25,794 bases of DNA from JBEKDJ01 sp050014415 (lineage in GTDB: Bacteria > Desulfobacterota > BSN033 > UBA1163), in the NCBI GenBank assembly GCA_050014415.1, contig JBEKDJ010000024.1, positions 1 to 25,794 on the forward strand, in the 5' to 3' direction. Positions 7,560 to 15,397 of the stretch are shown here, one piece after another (within the stretch, counting starts at the first letter, position 1; each line of letters begins with the position of its first letter). Below the pieces are notes generated by a model that was not told the DNA's origin, made no database searches, and saw nothing but the letters and a program-made list of their open reading frames with translations. The position numbers were made by a program, and so were the translations under genes.

Positions 7560-7604
7560 GGAACGTGGAAGGGAGTTTCAACTACTTCCTACTCTCCACT
7601 TTCC
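7560..7604 (-). terminator. Hairpin after the M50 protease gene, possible terminator
   Basis: Bases 7560-7575 (GGAACGTGGAAGGGAG) face an imperfect complement ending at 7604 (ACTCTCCACTTTCC). On the minus strand the hairpin follows the M50 gene by about 70 bases and is succeeded by ATTTTC, a weak T-run. It could separate the upstream operon from the YihY gene. Confidence 0.35.
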
Positions 7605-7672
7605 GCCCTCAGATCATTGACTCCTTGACCCCTAGAATTCTCATCATCCATCAACTCATCTCGATAGGATTT

Positions 7673-8794
7673 TCACTTGGAAAGGTCTGTTTTAATCTGG
7701 AGGAGATGGAGAATGTCTCTCCGTGTGATCATGCCTACTGCTTTTCCGTCTTTCACTACGGGGAGGCGCCCTTCCCCGGAACGAACCATCTTTTCCAAAG
7801 CATCCGTTGCCTCCCCATCCGGATCGACGACGATTTCCTTTGCGGCAGGCATCATGACATCTCTGACCGTTTTCTCTTTCCATTGATCTCGCGGGACTTC
7901 TCTCACGAGTTTCAATGTGACGATCCCGATGATTCTGTCGCCGTCTATCACAGGATAAGTATCGTGCTTGTGGGTTAGGTAGAAATCTTCCACCAGTCGA
8001 TCAATTCGTATGGAAGGTTGAACCGAGATCACACCACGACTCATCAATTCCTTCACCTTCACCCCCTCAAGGGCACCCTTCAACATCGCCTGCTGATAGC
8101 CGCCTTCTGCAGCGGATCGCAAGAAGATCCCAATGATGACAAACCAGAATCCTCCGATGACATTTCCCGTCAATATCCAGAAAAGCCCAAGAAGAATGAT
8201 TCCTACTCCGACCCACTTTCCGGCCCCGGAAGCGATCTGTGTTGCCCTCCTCAGATTGTTCGTCTTTCTCCAATAAATAGCCCTAAGGACCCTACCTCCG
8301 TCCAACGGAAAACCGGGAATCAGGTTGAAAACCCCTAAGGACAGATTGATAAAAGCCAGATAATTGAGGAGGCCGGTGTACAGGAGGAGATCAGGAAACG
8401 GTGAAGTGGCTTTCGACAAGATCCAGAAGATCAAGGCAAGGACGACACTGGAGGCGGGCCCTCCGATAGCCACCTTCAACTCTTTCAGTGGATCCTCCGG
8501 CTCTTTTGTCAGTTGGGAGACGCCACCAAAGATGAAGAGGGTGATCTCACTCACATCCATGCCCTCCTTTTTGGCGATGTAAGAGTGGGTCACCTCGTGG
8601 GCTAAAACACTGAGAAAAAGGAAGACAGCCCCCAAGAATCCCATTATCCAATGGGCGGATCGGCTCAGCCCGGGATAGTGATAAGGAAAGTAGCCGCTCG
8701 CTAAACTCCAGGTAATCAGTCCAAAGACGATGAACCAAGTGTAGTTTAGAGAGATCTGTATACCCAATATTCGAAAGAGCTTCATCCCTTTCAT
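7673..8794 (-). CDS. Site-2 protease family (M50) metalloprotease with CBS domains
   Basis: An intramembrane zinc protease of the M50 (SpoIVFB-like) group fused to a pair of C-terminal CBS domains, about 373 residues. Numbering from the GTG at 8803, the zinc-binding HEVTH is at 69-73 within a membrane segment (LSVLAHEVTHSYIAKKEGM), and the third ligand Asp168 is in NLIPGFPLDGGRV. Roughly six membrane segments span 20-230. CBS domains follow at about 250-305 and 313-370 (VRDVMMPA, GEGRLPVVKDGKAVGMITRRD); such domains bind adenine nucleotides and may tune activity. In-frame starts are GTG 8803, ATG 8794 and ATG 8785; I prefer 8794, which lies nine bases after AAAGG. It follows the LapA-like gene by 38 bases. 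No substrate, such as an anti-sigma factor, is encoded nearby. Confidence 0.88.
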   Translation of the reverse strand: MKGMKLFRILGIQISLNYTWFIVFGLITWSLASGYFPYHYPGLSRSAHWIMGFLGAVFLFLSVLAHEVTHSYIAKKEGMDVSEITLFIFGGVSQLTKEPEDPLKELKVAIGGPASSVVLALIFWILSKATSPFPDLLLYTGLLNYLAFINLSLGVFNLIPGFPLDGGRVLRAIYWRKTNNLRRATQIASGAGKWVGVGIILLGLFWILTGNVIGGFWFVIIGIFLRSAAEGGYQQAMLKGALEGVKVKELMSRGVISVQPSIRIDRLVEDFYLTHKHDTYPVIDGDRIIGIVTLKLVREVPRDQWKEKTVRDVMMPAAKEIVVDPDGEATDALEKMVRSGEGRLPVVKDGKAVGMITRRDILHLLQIKTDLSK

Positions 8795-8832
8795 CCTGTT
8801 CACCCTTTCCTTCCACTACTCAAGGACCATCG

Positions 8833-9081
8833 TCAAGTCGTGCCCGTTTCTTTGGGTTGGTCCTTCTTTTTGATAGAGGTCTTGATGGCCCGTGGTATCC
8901 AGAATAGAAGGGCAAAAAAGACCCCTAAGACGATTGATCCCAAGACCATATAAACCAGTGACGTCTCGAATTTCCATAATAGGAATTTGATGATCACGGG
9001 TGGGGCATCTGAATTCTGTACAGCGAAGATAGCAATGCTGGCGGCGATAACTAAGACCACCCAATAAAGGACTTGTGTCAT
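8833..9081 (-). CDS. LapA-like (DUF1049) small membrane protein
   Basis: An 82-residue protein with two membrane segments (LYWVVLVIAASIAIFAVQN and LVYMVLGSIVLGVFFALLFW) and a short basic tail ending in KKKDQPKETGTT. The pattern AVQN followed by a beta-like VIIKFLLWKFE and then the second membrane helix is that of the LapA domain. In E. coli LapA works with LapB in controlling lipopolysaccharide synthesis; no LapB partner is encoded here, so the role is open. The ATG at 9081 has a strong GAGGAGG site. It lies 25 bases after the lipoprotein gene and 38 before the M50 protease gene, so the three are probably cotranscribed. Confidence 0.8.
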   Translation of the reverse strand: MTQVLYWVVLVIAASIAIFAVQNSDAPPVIIKFLLWKFETSLVYMVLGSIVLGVFFALLFWIPRAIKTSIKKKDQPKETGTT

Positions 9082-9106
9082 TTTTTCCTCCTCTTGAACA
9101 GAGAAT

Positions 9107-9718
9107 TTAGTACGGATTAGAAAAGAAATTATCGAAAATGTCGCTCAAGATTTCATTCACCGCTTGTTCCATTCTCTCCGGGGTCAACCTGGGCAAAGAC
9201 ATCTCCTTTTCAACCTCTACGTTTCTCGTAAAAACCCTGCCCTCTTTCTTCACCCCTAAATGAATGACAAAGTGAATCGTTGACTTCAGCTCTGTCCTGA
9301 ATAAGTGCGTTCTTCCCTCCAGCCAGAACTTCTTGATTTCAATCATCAAGACAGAGTCCGTCTCCATGGTTTGCAGGGACTCTGGTTTTCCATCCCAGGT
9401 TGAAACGGGTATGATCCTCATCCCACGCTGGGAGAGGACATTCGATAGAGACTCTATCATTGCCTTTTCCAATGGAGAGGGATTGGTTTTGAAATAAGTC
9501 GATACCCCCTGAAGAGGGGTATAACGACCTAAATATAATGTATCTGGCCTCTCATCTCTGAAAGGGACCATCCCAAGAGTAGAACCGATCTTCTGCTGAA
9601 GGGATGAGAGCTCTCTCAGCGGTTGATACCGAAGGTAGAGGGAGTAGGTTCCTCCTTTTGCACACGAGAGGATAAAGAAACATAAAAAAGTGATCATCGG
9701 CCAACGGAGAGATTTCAT
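9107..9718 (-). CDS. Predicted lipoprotein, function unknown
   Basis: A 203-residue exported protein. The N-terminus MKSLRWPMITFLCFFILSCA is a lipoprotein signal with Cys19 as the lipidated residue (lipobox ILSC). The mature part has no enzyme motif I recognise. It contains SLLVEIKKF-like strands (SVLMIEIKKFWLEG), a conserved-looking TMVPFRDERPD-type segment (LGMVPFRDERPD) and a C-terminal helix (MEQAVNEILSDIFDNFFSN). This layout is reminiscent of YajG-like and other outer-membrane-linked lipoproteins that hold a short beta-alpha domain, but the match is by shape only. AGGAGG lies seven bases before the ATG. It is the first gene of the operon with the LapA-like and M50 genes. Confidence 0.75.
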   Translation of the reverse strand: MKSLRWPMITFLCFFILSCAKGGTYSLYLRYQPLRELSSLQQKIGSTLGMVPFRDERPDTLYLGRYTPLQGVSTYFKTNPSPLEKAMIESLSNVLSQRGMRIIPVSTWDGKPESLQTMETDSVLMIEIKKFWLEGRTHLFRTELKSTIHFVIHLGVKKEGRVFTRNVEVEKEMSLPRLTPERMEQAVNEILSDIFDNFFSNPY

Positions 9719-10197
9719 AGGTTAACCTCCTAATTGAGATCTATTCTACCATATCTTTGAGGGTCTTTGTCAGTAAAGCTCTTACACGCTTAACTTGAGG
9801 AATCTCTGCTAACATTGAACGATCACTCCAACCCTAAGTCCTCAATCCGTGCCCAAAGTCCTCGACCTGGATCATTATACCACGGTTATCATCTTGAACA
9901 AATGATTTACTCAGAGATCGATAAATAGACCCACCCGTTGCAGGAACGAACCCGGACAAATCCCGCCCCCGGCGGGACTTCGAATGGCGGTTTTCAGGAG
10001 ATTCAGATGATTCACGGAGTTTACCGAAGAACGAGGGGAAAGAGAACAATTGCAGGGCTTGAAGTCGGCTCTCGAAGCAGCCAATTCTTAATCCCCAGAA
10101 GTCACTCGAACAGGAGGAATTGAAACCGGCTGGGGTTGTATGATTGGCTGGAGGATATTTCTAATCCCTGAGAGATGAGCGTAATCATTACCATTTG
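9719..10197. other. Intergenic region, 479 bases, no intact gene
   Basis: Apart from the possible promoter at 9743-9773, nothing definite is seen. A short GC-rich patch (CCCGCCCCCGGCGGG at 9962-9976) can fold as a hairpin. A plus-strand frame at 10011-10091 (ending KSALEAANS, then stop) faintly resembles the linker before a PAS domain, but is too short to call. The region lies between the 3' end of the YchF-like gene and the lipoprotein promoter. Confidence 0.45.
9743..9773 (-). promoter_or_regulatory. Possible promoter of the lipoprotein-LapA-M50 operon
   Basis: On the minus strand TAGAAT (9748-9743) is preceded by TGG, an extended -10 arrangement, and CTGACA (9773-9768) lies 19 bases further upstream. 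The spacer is longer than ideal, so this is tentative. The start would lie about 20 bases before the ATG at 9718. Confidence 0.35.
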
Positions 10198-11265
10198 TCA
10201 GACATTAAACAGAAAATTGATGATATCGCCATCTTCGACGACATAGTCTCTCCCCTTCTGCATGTATCTGCCCACCTCTCTGACTTTTTGTTCGCTTCCC
10301 AGTCTAATCAGATCCTGATATTTCATCACCTCTGCCCGGATGAATCCGCGCTCGAAGTCAGAATGAATGACACCTGCGGCTTGCGGGGCAAGGGATCCCT
10401 GCCGGTTCGTCCAGGCCCGTACCTCGTCGGGACCCACCGTGAAGAATGAGATGAGACCAAGGGTTTTGTAGCAAAGTATGGTTAACCTGTCCAGCGCCGG
10501 CTGATCAAGCTGAAGCTCCTCAAGAAAGCTCTGCCGCTCTGCCGCATCGAGCTGGCAAAGTTCCTGTTCAATCTTGGCAGAAACAGCAATCCATTGGAAG
10601 GCTTGTTCACGAAAGCCCTCCTTCAATTCATCCATCAGACCCTGATCCCCCAGTCCCTCCTCCCCGACGTTGAGGATAGTGATAACCGCTTTGCGTGTCA
10701 GCAAGGGGGAGCTGGCAATGAGCTTCAGTTCAGCCTCCTCCAAGGCAAAATTCCTCAGGAAACAGCCGGTTTCAAGATGGACTTTCATACGGGTAAGAAG
10801 ATCCCTTTCCATGGCCGTCTTTTGAATGTCTTTCTTCTTGTTTTGTTCCTTTTCGAGCCGCTCAAGGCGCTTTTCAATGAAAAGAAGATCGTTCAGTTGT
10901 AGCTCTTCATTAAAGAACAGGATATCTCGACGGGGATCAAGAGTGCCATGAACATGGAAGATGGTGTCGTCCTCAAAAGTTCGAACAAGATGGCAGATGA
11001 CATCCACTTGCTCCAGTCCCCGCAGGATCTGATCATTACGGGAAGCCTGTTGATCTAAGTCAGGCAGAAGAGAAAATTCAATATGGGCTGGGGTCTGCTG
11101 ACGCGGAGCGTAAATTTCTACGAGGCGATCGAAGCGTGCATCTCGTACTTTTGCCAACCCCAGACCGTTCCCTTTTTTGCCTTCTGAATTTGGGTCTTTG
11201 CCGGTCAACAGCCGAAAGAGCGTCCGTTTGCCAACCTGAGGAAAACCCACAAGTCCGAGTTTCAT
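10198..11265 (-). CDS. YchF/OLA1-like protein with degenerate nucleotide-binding motifs
   Basis: A 355-residue homologue of YchF, the ribosome-associated Obg-family ATPase/GTPase. The C-terminal TGS/DUF933 region is well kept (LGLISFFTVGPDEVRAW, GVIHSDFERGFIRAEV, GRDYVVEDGDIINFLFNV), and a coiled-coil helical domain lies at about 120-170 (FIEKRLERLEKEQNKKKD). The G domain is altered: the P-loop reads GFPQVGKRT (7-15), with Arg14 where Ser or Thr should bind magnesium. The usual DxxG switch II segment is replaced by LLPDLDQQASRND. The nucleotide-specificity region reads ILNVGEE. It is therefore a divergent paralogue that may not hydrolyse nucleotides. The ATG at 11265 has a good GGGAGAGGAA site. 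It stands alone. Confidence 0.82.
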   Translation of the reverse strand: MKLGLVGFPQVGKRTLFRLLTGKDPNSEGKKGNGLGLAKVRDARFDRLVEIYAPRQQTPAHIEFSLLPDLDQQASRNDQILRGLEQVDVICHLVRTFEDDTIFHVHGTLDPRRDILFFNEELQLNDLLFIEKRLERLEKEQNKKKDIQKTAMERDLLTRMKVHLETGCFLRNFALEEAELKLIASSPLLTRKAVITILNVGEEGLGDQGLMDELKEGFREQAFQWIAVSAKIEQELCQLDAAERQSFLEELQLDQPALDRLTILCYKTLGLISFFTVGPDEVRAWTNRQGSLAPQAAGVIHSDFERGFIRAEVMKYQDLIRLGSEQKVREVGRYMQKGRDYVVEDGDIINFLFNV

Positions 11266-11721
11266 TGTGTTCCTCTCCCTTCATGCCACAAAACCTCCCG
11301 ATTGATTTTCGAGGGCAAGCTTGCCCCAGAAAAACCTCGCACGAATCTCAGGAATGATCTTTGGGAAACCTAAGAGATCACTACCTTGGGAGAAACGCTC
11401 AGGAAGGATTTAAATAGGTTATTCTAAGATAACACGGGAGATGATGGTTTTCAACCTCATCAGAATGATCCCAGTGGCGAAAGCAGGAGACTGAGTGGTT
11501 TCTGATAAAAGGCGTGTCCGCTTCCTTTACAAAAGTCATTCTCTAACAAGAGATTTTGTCTTCAGTCCATAATGACCTGATACCTGCGGATATAATTGGG
11601 GCCTGCCCTGAACATTTGGGAGATTTGATATCATTCCTGCCCTTGGGAATAAGGGAAACCCAAAGAGTATCATGCATGTTCTTTTTTTATTCGGGACAGA
11701 TAGACGCTTTTCAGGAGCCTT
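11266..11721. other. Intergenic region with palindrome and hairpin, no gene
   Basis: Upstream of the YchF-like gene lie a perfect 14-base palindrome (GGGCAAGCTTGCCC, 11313-11326) and a hairpin at 11357-11380 (GATCT...AGATC enclosing TTGGG-AAA-CCTAA). Either could be a leader structure of that gene. Further right is a minus-strand 32-codon frame (11634-11536) with a GAF-like look (see findings). Nothing else is recognised. Confidence 0.45.
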
Positions 11722-12705
11722 CTAGATCATTAATGAGAGGACCTCTTTGTTCACTAAGTTTGGAGGACGTTTTCCTGTGAGGCCCGCCAATAAGTTTTCT
11801 GCTGCCATCATAGCCATTCGAAGTCGCGTCTCATGAGAGGCACTCCCTATATGCGGCGTTAGAACAACATTCTTCATCTCGATCAGGGCAGGTTCAACCT
11901 GAGGCTCTCTCTCATAAACATCCAAACCGGCCCCGGCGATTCTTCTTTCTTGCAAGGCTTGAACCAAAGCCTTTTCATCAACCACGGGGCCCCTTGAAGC
12001 ATTAACCAAGATGGCAGTACGTTTCATCAGCGAAAACTCTGGCTCAGAGAGATAGTGAGTGGTCTGAGGCGTCAGCGGAACGTGAAGGGTTATAAAATCG
12101 GACTCGGACATCAAGGTCTCTTTATCAACAAAGAGAGCTCCCAATTCCTCTTCAATAGAAGGGGTAGCTCGTACAATATCCGTGTATAATATCTTCATAT
12201 TGAATCCTTTGGCTCGTCGTGCAACACCCAGACCAATTCGTCCCAGGCCACAGATGCCTAGAACCTTATGATGAACATCATAACCCAGGAGCTGCATCAT
12301 CCCCCACTCCCTCCACTGGCCGGAACGGAGATATTGATCTAGTTCGACAATGCGTCTTGCCGTGGAAAGCAATAATGCCCAGGTCAAATCCGAAGTGGTG
12401 TCATCTAAGACCCCAGGGGTATTGGTAACCATGATCTTCCGACGAGTGCACGCCTCAACATCAATATTATCGTATCCCACTGCGACATCCGAGATAACCT
12501 TCAGCTCAGGACAATGAGAAAGAACTTCCTCATCAATTCGATCGCTGAGGAGAACGATCGCTCCTACCTTGTCGCGAAGTCTTTGGAGTAGAATGGCAGG
12601 GGCGAGAGGCGTTTCGCCTCTATTCCAATCCACTTCAAAATGTTGCCTGACCAGATCGACCGCTTCGTCAAAGATTCTCTGGCTGATCAAGACCTTTGAT
12701 TTCAT
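11722..12705 (-). CDS. D-2-hydroxyacid dehydrogenase (glyoxylate/hydroxypyruvate reductase-like)
   Basis: A 327-residue NAD(P)-dependent D-2-hydroxyacid dehydrogenase. The Rossmann motif is GLGRIGLG (153-160), and Asp176 at the end of the second strand (LYTDIVR) suggests NAD(H) preference. The catalytic set is complete: Arg238 in NASRGPVVDE, Glu267 in YEREP, and His285 in TPHIGSAS. The substrate-loop VAVGYDNID (74-82) and NTPGVLDDTTSDL are typical of glyoxylate or hydroxypyruvate reductases such as GyaR. I start at ATG 12705, ten bases after GGAGG; the frame is open to 12750 but the added 15 residues are atypical. It is monocistronic. The physiological substrate is inferred from the family. 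Confidence 0.85.
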   Translation of the reverse strand: MKSKVLISQRIFDEAVDLVRQHFEVDWNRGETPLAPAILLQRLRDKVGAIVLLSDRIDEEVLSHCPELKVISDVAVGYDNIDVEACTRRKIMVTNTPGVLDDTTSDLTWALLLSTARRIVELDQYLRSGQWREWGMMQLLGYDVHHKVLGICGLGRIGLGVARRAKGFNMKILYTDIVRATPSIEEELGALFVDKETLMSESDFITLHVPLTPQTTHYLSEPEFSLMKRTAILVNASRGPVVDEKALVQALQERRIAGAGLDVYEREPQVEPALIEMKNVVLTPHIGSASHETRLRMAMMAAENLLAGLTGKRPPNLVNKEVLSLMI

Positions 12706-13287
12706 AGGAACGGATCCTCCACTCGTATCATTCACCTTGGAATTCGTCATTTAGCATATGTGATTGCCAACACTATTTGGTTCGGCTATGCCGGGCTAGG
12801 TCTTATAAGCATTACTTCATATAACATTTTCTCCCTACGATTCTCCAGAAACTTCTTCGGTTTCAACCTCCAAATCATGCTCAGAAGTAGATACGGGGGG
12901 ATTGGAAATGTCAAGAAAACAAGACCTCATGCCGATTTTTCTTACACTATATTTTCTCCAAAATGGGGTCCTTTTCATTGCAAAATACATCATTTCCCCC
13001 ATTTACTTCTGAGATTTTCCCTAGTAATCTCTAATTAAGGTATCCCGTCCAATGAGCCGAACCCCTGTGAAGAGGAGATAGAAAGCAGACGGGTCTCTCA
13101 GAGCAAAATCGAGCCAAACTGACGAAGGAAGCTTCAACCGGGGTATAGCAACTTATTCTAGTCTTCCGAAAGGTTATTTACGTTGTAGACCGAATGATAG
13201 AACGGCTTGACAAAGGATGGTCGACCATAGATTTCAAGAAGAATCCTAAGGATCCTGGGCGCATGAAAGATGGAGGAGGGTGATCAT
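12706..13287. other. Divergent intergenic region at the strand switch
   Basis: The 582 bases separate the minus-strand dehydrogenase from the plus-strand ferritin-like gene and must hold promoters for both. It is AT-rich up to about 13040. A TTGACA at 13207-13212 is a possible -35 for the ferritin-like gene, but the hexamer 17 bases on (GATTTC) is poor. A plus-strand frame of 92 codons at 12760-13038 has no ribosome-binding site and a random composition, so I do not call it. Confidence 0.5.
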
Positions 13288-13737
13288 ATGGTCAAAGAAG
13301 AAAACATTGACAAATTAAGGGAAATGGTGAACCGGCTTATTGAAACTGAGGAGGAAGTGGTTGATCTAACGGAGGAAGCCATTGAAAAAGCAGAAAATGC
13401 AACGACAAGATATTTGCTTCGCGCCATTCAGCATGATTCACGCAAACATGCCGATTTTGGTCGGGCAGCATTAGAAATCCTTGAGTTCAAGACAATTGTG
13501 GGAACTAAGGAGAGAAAAGAAGTCTGGGATTTGCTGAAGAAACACAGCGATATGGAAAAGAAACATAGGGAATTTGTTGCTCAAATGAAATACCTGTCAA
13601 AGACACCGGCGCTTAAGTATATTTTCCGACAGATATGGGAAGATGAGAAGAAACATCATATGATGCTTGAGACGCTGATGACCAAGCGATTTGAGAAAGA
13701 TCCAGAAGCTCAGTGGGGGTTTTTGTTAAGTGACTGA
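13288..13737 (+). CDS. Ferritin-like four-helix-bundle protein
   Basis: A 149-residue, almost entirely helical, charged protein with spaced metal-ligand motifs: acidic residues at about 20-30 (ETEEEVVDLTEE), HDSRKH (49-54), HSDMEKKH (86-93) and EDEKKHH (118-124). Repeated E/D-x-x-H spacing is characteristic of ferritin-like or rubrerythrin-like di-iron bundles, although the rubredoxin-like Cys domain of rubrerythrin is absent. A role in iron handling or peroxide defence is inferred. The ATG at 13288 is chosen because GGAGGAGGGTGATC precedes it; the open frame starts 18 bases earlier at 13270. It is single, with a hairpin just downstream, and precedes sodC, which supports a stress context. Confidence 0.75.
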   Translation: MVKEENIDKLREMVNRLIETEEEVVDLTEEAIEKAENATTRYLLRAIQHDSRKHADFGRAALEILEFKTIVGTKERKEVWDLLKKHSDMEKKHREFVAQMKYLSKTPALKYIFRQIWEDEKKHHMMLETLMTKRFEKDPEAQWGFLLSD

Positions 13738-13748
13738 ATCGTAGTGTT

Positions 13749-13784
13749 CTGTCTTCGCTTCGTTGAAAAGCCAGGTGAAGACAG
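13749..13784. other. Hairpin downstream of the ferritin-like gene
   Basis: CTGTCTTC (13749-13756) and GAAGACAG (13777-13784) are exact complements around a 20-base loop that itself holds GCTT/AAGC. It starts 12 bases after the stop codon. No T-run follows, so a terminator role is only possible. Confidence 0.4.
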
Positions 13785-13922
13785 TAGAAACGATCTATTT
13801 AAGGAGAGGTGTCTTGCAAACACCCAACCTTACACATGGCACTTTTTACAACAAGTTGATAATTCGCACCGGTCGGAAGTGGAATTGACTCTTAAACAAA
13901 TCTAAGTACGAGGAGGAAGGCG

Positions 13923-14468
13923 ATGAGAGCAGGAATATTGTCGGTAATGGTAGCGGCTGCATTGGTGGCCGGATACGGACCATGGGCAGATTCGGGCGCA
14001 GCGATGGATTCGGCGGCGGTGATAAAAGCGGTGGCAGTGTTGGCGCCGACGAAAGACAGCAAGGTATCGGGCGTGGTGACGTTTACGAAAGTCGAGGGCG
14101 GCATTAAGATCGTCACAGACGTGACGGGGCTGACGCCCGGCAAACACGGGTTCCACATTCATGAGTTTGGCGATTGTAGCGCGCCGGATGCGACATCGGC
14201 GGGCGGGCACTTCAACCCGAGCCAGATGCAGCACGGGGCGCCGGACGCTTCAATGCGGCATGCGGGCGACTTTGGGAATCTGGAAGCGGACGAGTCGGGC
14301 AAGGCACATTACGAGCGCGTGGACACGGTGATTTCACTCGAAGATGTTGACTCGATTATTGGTCACGGGGTCATTGTGCACGAGAAGGCCGACGATCTGA
14401 AGTCGCAGCCTACTGGCAACGCGGGCGCTCGCGTTGCCTGCGGGGTCATCGGTGTAGCAAAGCCGTAG
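13923..14468 (+). CDS. sodC: Exported Cu,Zn superoxide dismutase
   Basis: A 181-residue Cu,Zn superoxide dismutase that converts superoxide to oxygen and hydrogen peroxide outside the cytoplasm. The N-terminus MRAGILSVMVAAALVAGYGP is a signal peptide with probable cleavage around residues 23-27. All ligands are present: His78 and His80 (HGFHIHEFGDC), bridging His96 (GGHFNPSQMQHG), His104, His113, Asp116 (RHAGDFGN) and His153 (GHGVIVHEKADD). The disulfide Cys85-Cys173 and active-site Arg170 (GNAGARVACGVIG) are also there. AGGAGGAAGG precedes the ATG. Base use is striking: many GCG and GGC codons and clearly higher GC than neighbours, suggesting recent import. No copper chaperone is adjacent. 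Confidence 0.95.
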   Translation: MRAGILSVMVAAALVAGYGPWADSGAAMDSAAVIKAVAVLAPTKDSKVSGVVTFTKVEGGIKIVTDVTGLTPGKHGFHIHEFGDCSAPDATSAGGHFNPSQMQHGAPDASMRHAGDFGNLEADESGKAHYERVDTVISLEDVDSIIGHGVIVHEKADDLKSQPTGNAGARVACGVIGVAKP

Positions 14469-14916
14469 CACCGGGTCGACTTGGACCATGCAGAACGAGC
14501 TGAAACTGGCAAGATCCAATGACGCCTAACCAAAGGCAGCGGCCTAACGCTTCTTGTATTTTCGAACGTCATTGACGCCGCCTGTGCTGGCTAAGCCCGG
14601 GTATTACCATCATCTTCAACTGTTTCCCTTTTCCTCTTCTAAAGAAACGGTCTGAGCTGAATCGGCCTGGCCCTGCCGACAGAGATCACTTAAAAGACAT
14701 CCCGGGTCCGATTTCCTGAGAGGGGAAATCAGACCAAAACCTCGTTTTTCAGGACACGATCATGGCAGCCTGAGTCGAATCGCCCTCTCAACAATTCGAC
14801 TCAAAAGCTCCAGCTCTCTGAGAGCTCTGTAAGAGACACAGTGTCCATTCCGTGACATGAGATGAATTGAAGAAGGGATTGAAGAACAATGGGGCTTTGT
14901 AATAAGAAAGGAAAAT
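14469..14916. other. Intergenic region rich in hairpins, 5' of tspO
   Basis: The first 120 bases retain the GC-rich character of sodC and contain GCCTAAC twice in direct orientation (14524-14530 and 14542-14548). The remainder, 14619-14845, holds a chain of inverted repeats listed as a separate feature. No ORF is credible. A T5 run at 14744-14748 lies nine bases after the strongest hairpin. Confidence 0.5.
14619..14845 (+). ncRNA. Chain of six hairpins, possible structured leader of tspO
   Basis: Six local inverted repeats follow each other: 14619-14651 (ACTGTTTC/GAAACGGT), 14662-14679 (TCGGC/GCCGA), 14705-14735 (GGTC-C-GATTTCC/GGAAATC-A-GACC, seven-base loop), 14771-14803 (TGAGTCGAAT/ATTCGACTCA, perfect ten-base stem), 14812-14826 (AGCTCTC/GAGAGCT) and 14835-14845 (GACAC/GTGTC). 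They end about 70 bases before tspO. I recognise no known riboswitch core. It could be a leader RNA, a small RNA or several unrelated palindromes; the strand is assumed from the downstream gene. Confidence 0.3.
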
Positions 14917-15393
14917 GTGAAGATCAAAGATATTCTTAAACTGGTACTAAGTGTTGCCCTCTGTCAACTGGCAGGTTTTCTAGGTTCTCTTTTTACCATC
15001 CCAGCCATTCCGACTTGGTATAAAACATTAAATAAACCTTTCTTCACCCCTCCCGATTGGATATTCAGTCCGGTCTGGATCAGTCTATTCATACTCATGG
15101 GAATATCTCTATTTCTTGTTTGGCAAAGACAAGGGCATCGAAAGTTAAAAATGGCTTTGATTTTCTTCTTTGCTCAGTTGATTTTCAATATGCTCTGGTC
15201 AGCGGCCTTTTTCGGGCTCAGGTCTCCTCTTCTTGGGCTCATTGATATCGTTCTTCTATGGTTTGCCATTCTATTGACGATCCAGAATTTCCTTAGAGTC
15301 TCACGGACGGCAGGACTTCTTCTTCTGCCCTACATTTTATGGGTCAGCTTTGCTGCTGTACTGAATTTTTCTCTATGGATACTGAATCTATAA
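14917..15393 (+). CDS. tspO: TspO/MBR family membrane protein
   Basis: A 158-residue five-helix membrane protein of the TspO/peripheral benzodiazepine receptor family, which binds porphyrins such as protoporphyrin IX and cholesterol-like ligands. The signature is visible: WYKTLNKPFF (34-43), PPDWIFSPVW (45-54), then AQLIFNMLWSAAFFGLRSP in helix 3 and a C-terminal helix with SFAAVLNFSLW. Length is normal. The start is GTG at 14917, with AAGGAAA upstream. Bacterial TspO proteins often sit beside photolyase or carotenoid genes, and here a photolyase remnant starts five bases after its stop, so the pair was probably one light-stress operon. A link to the hemB-ahbD genes 4 kb downstream through porphyrin binding is only a guess. 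Confidence 0.9.
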   Translation: MKIKDILKLVLSVALCQLAGFLGSLFTIPAIPTWYKTLNKPFFTPPDWIFSPVWISLFILMGISLFLVWQRQGHRKLKMALIFFFAQLIFNMLWSAAFFGLRSPLLGLIDIVLLWFAILLTIQNFLRVSRTAGLLLLPYILWVSFAAVLNFSLWILNL

Positions 15394-15397
15394 GAAG

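Noticed and set aside
10011..10091. Plus-strand frame ending LKSALEAANS, resembling a linker before a PAS domain of a kinase.
   Set aside because: Only 26 codons between stops, and no PAS or kinase motif continues in any frame.
12760..13038. A 92-codon plus-strand frame in the divergent gap.
   Set aside because: AT-rich, no ribosome-binding site, no motif; composition fits a promoter region.
14524..14548. Integron attC site after sodC, suggested by two GCCTAAC boxes.
   Set aside because: The boxes are in direct, not inverted, orientation and no GTTRRRY partner lies within the usual distance, so an attC call is not supported; kept only as a remark in the sodC finding.
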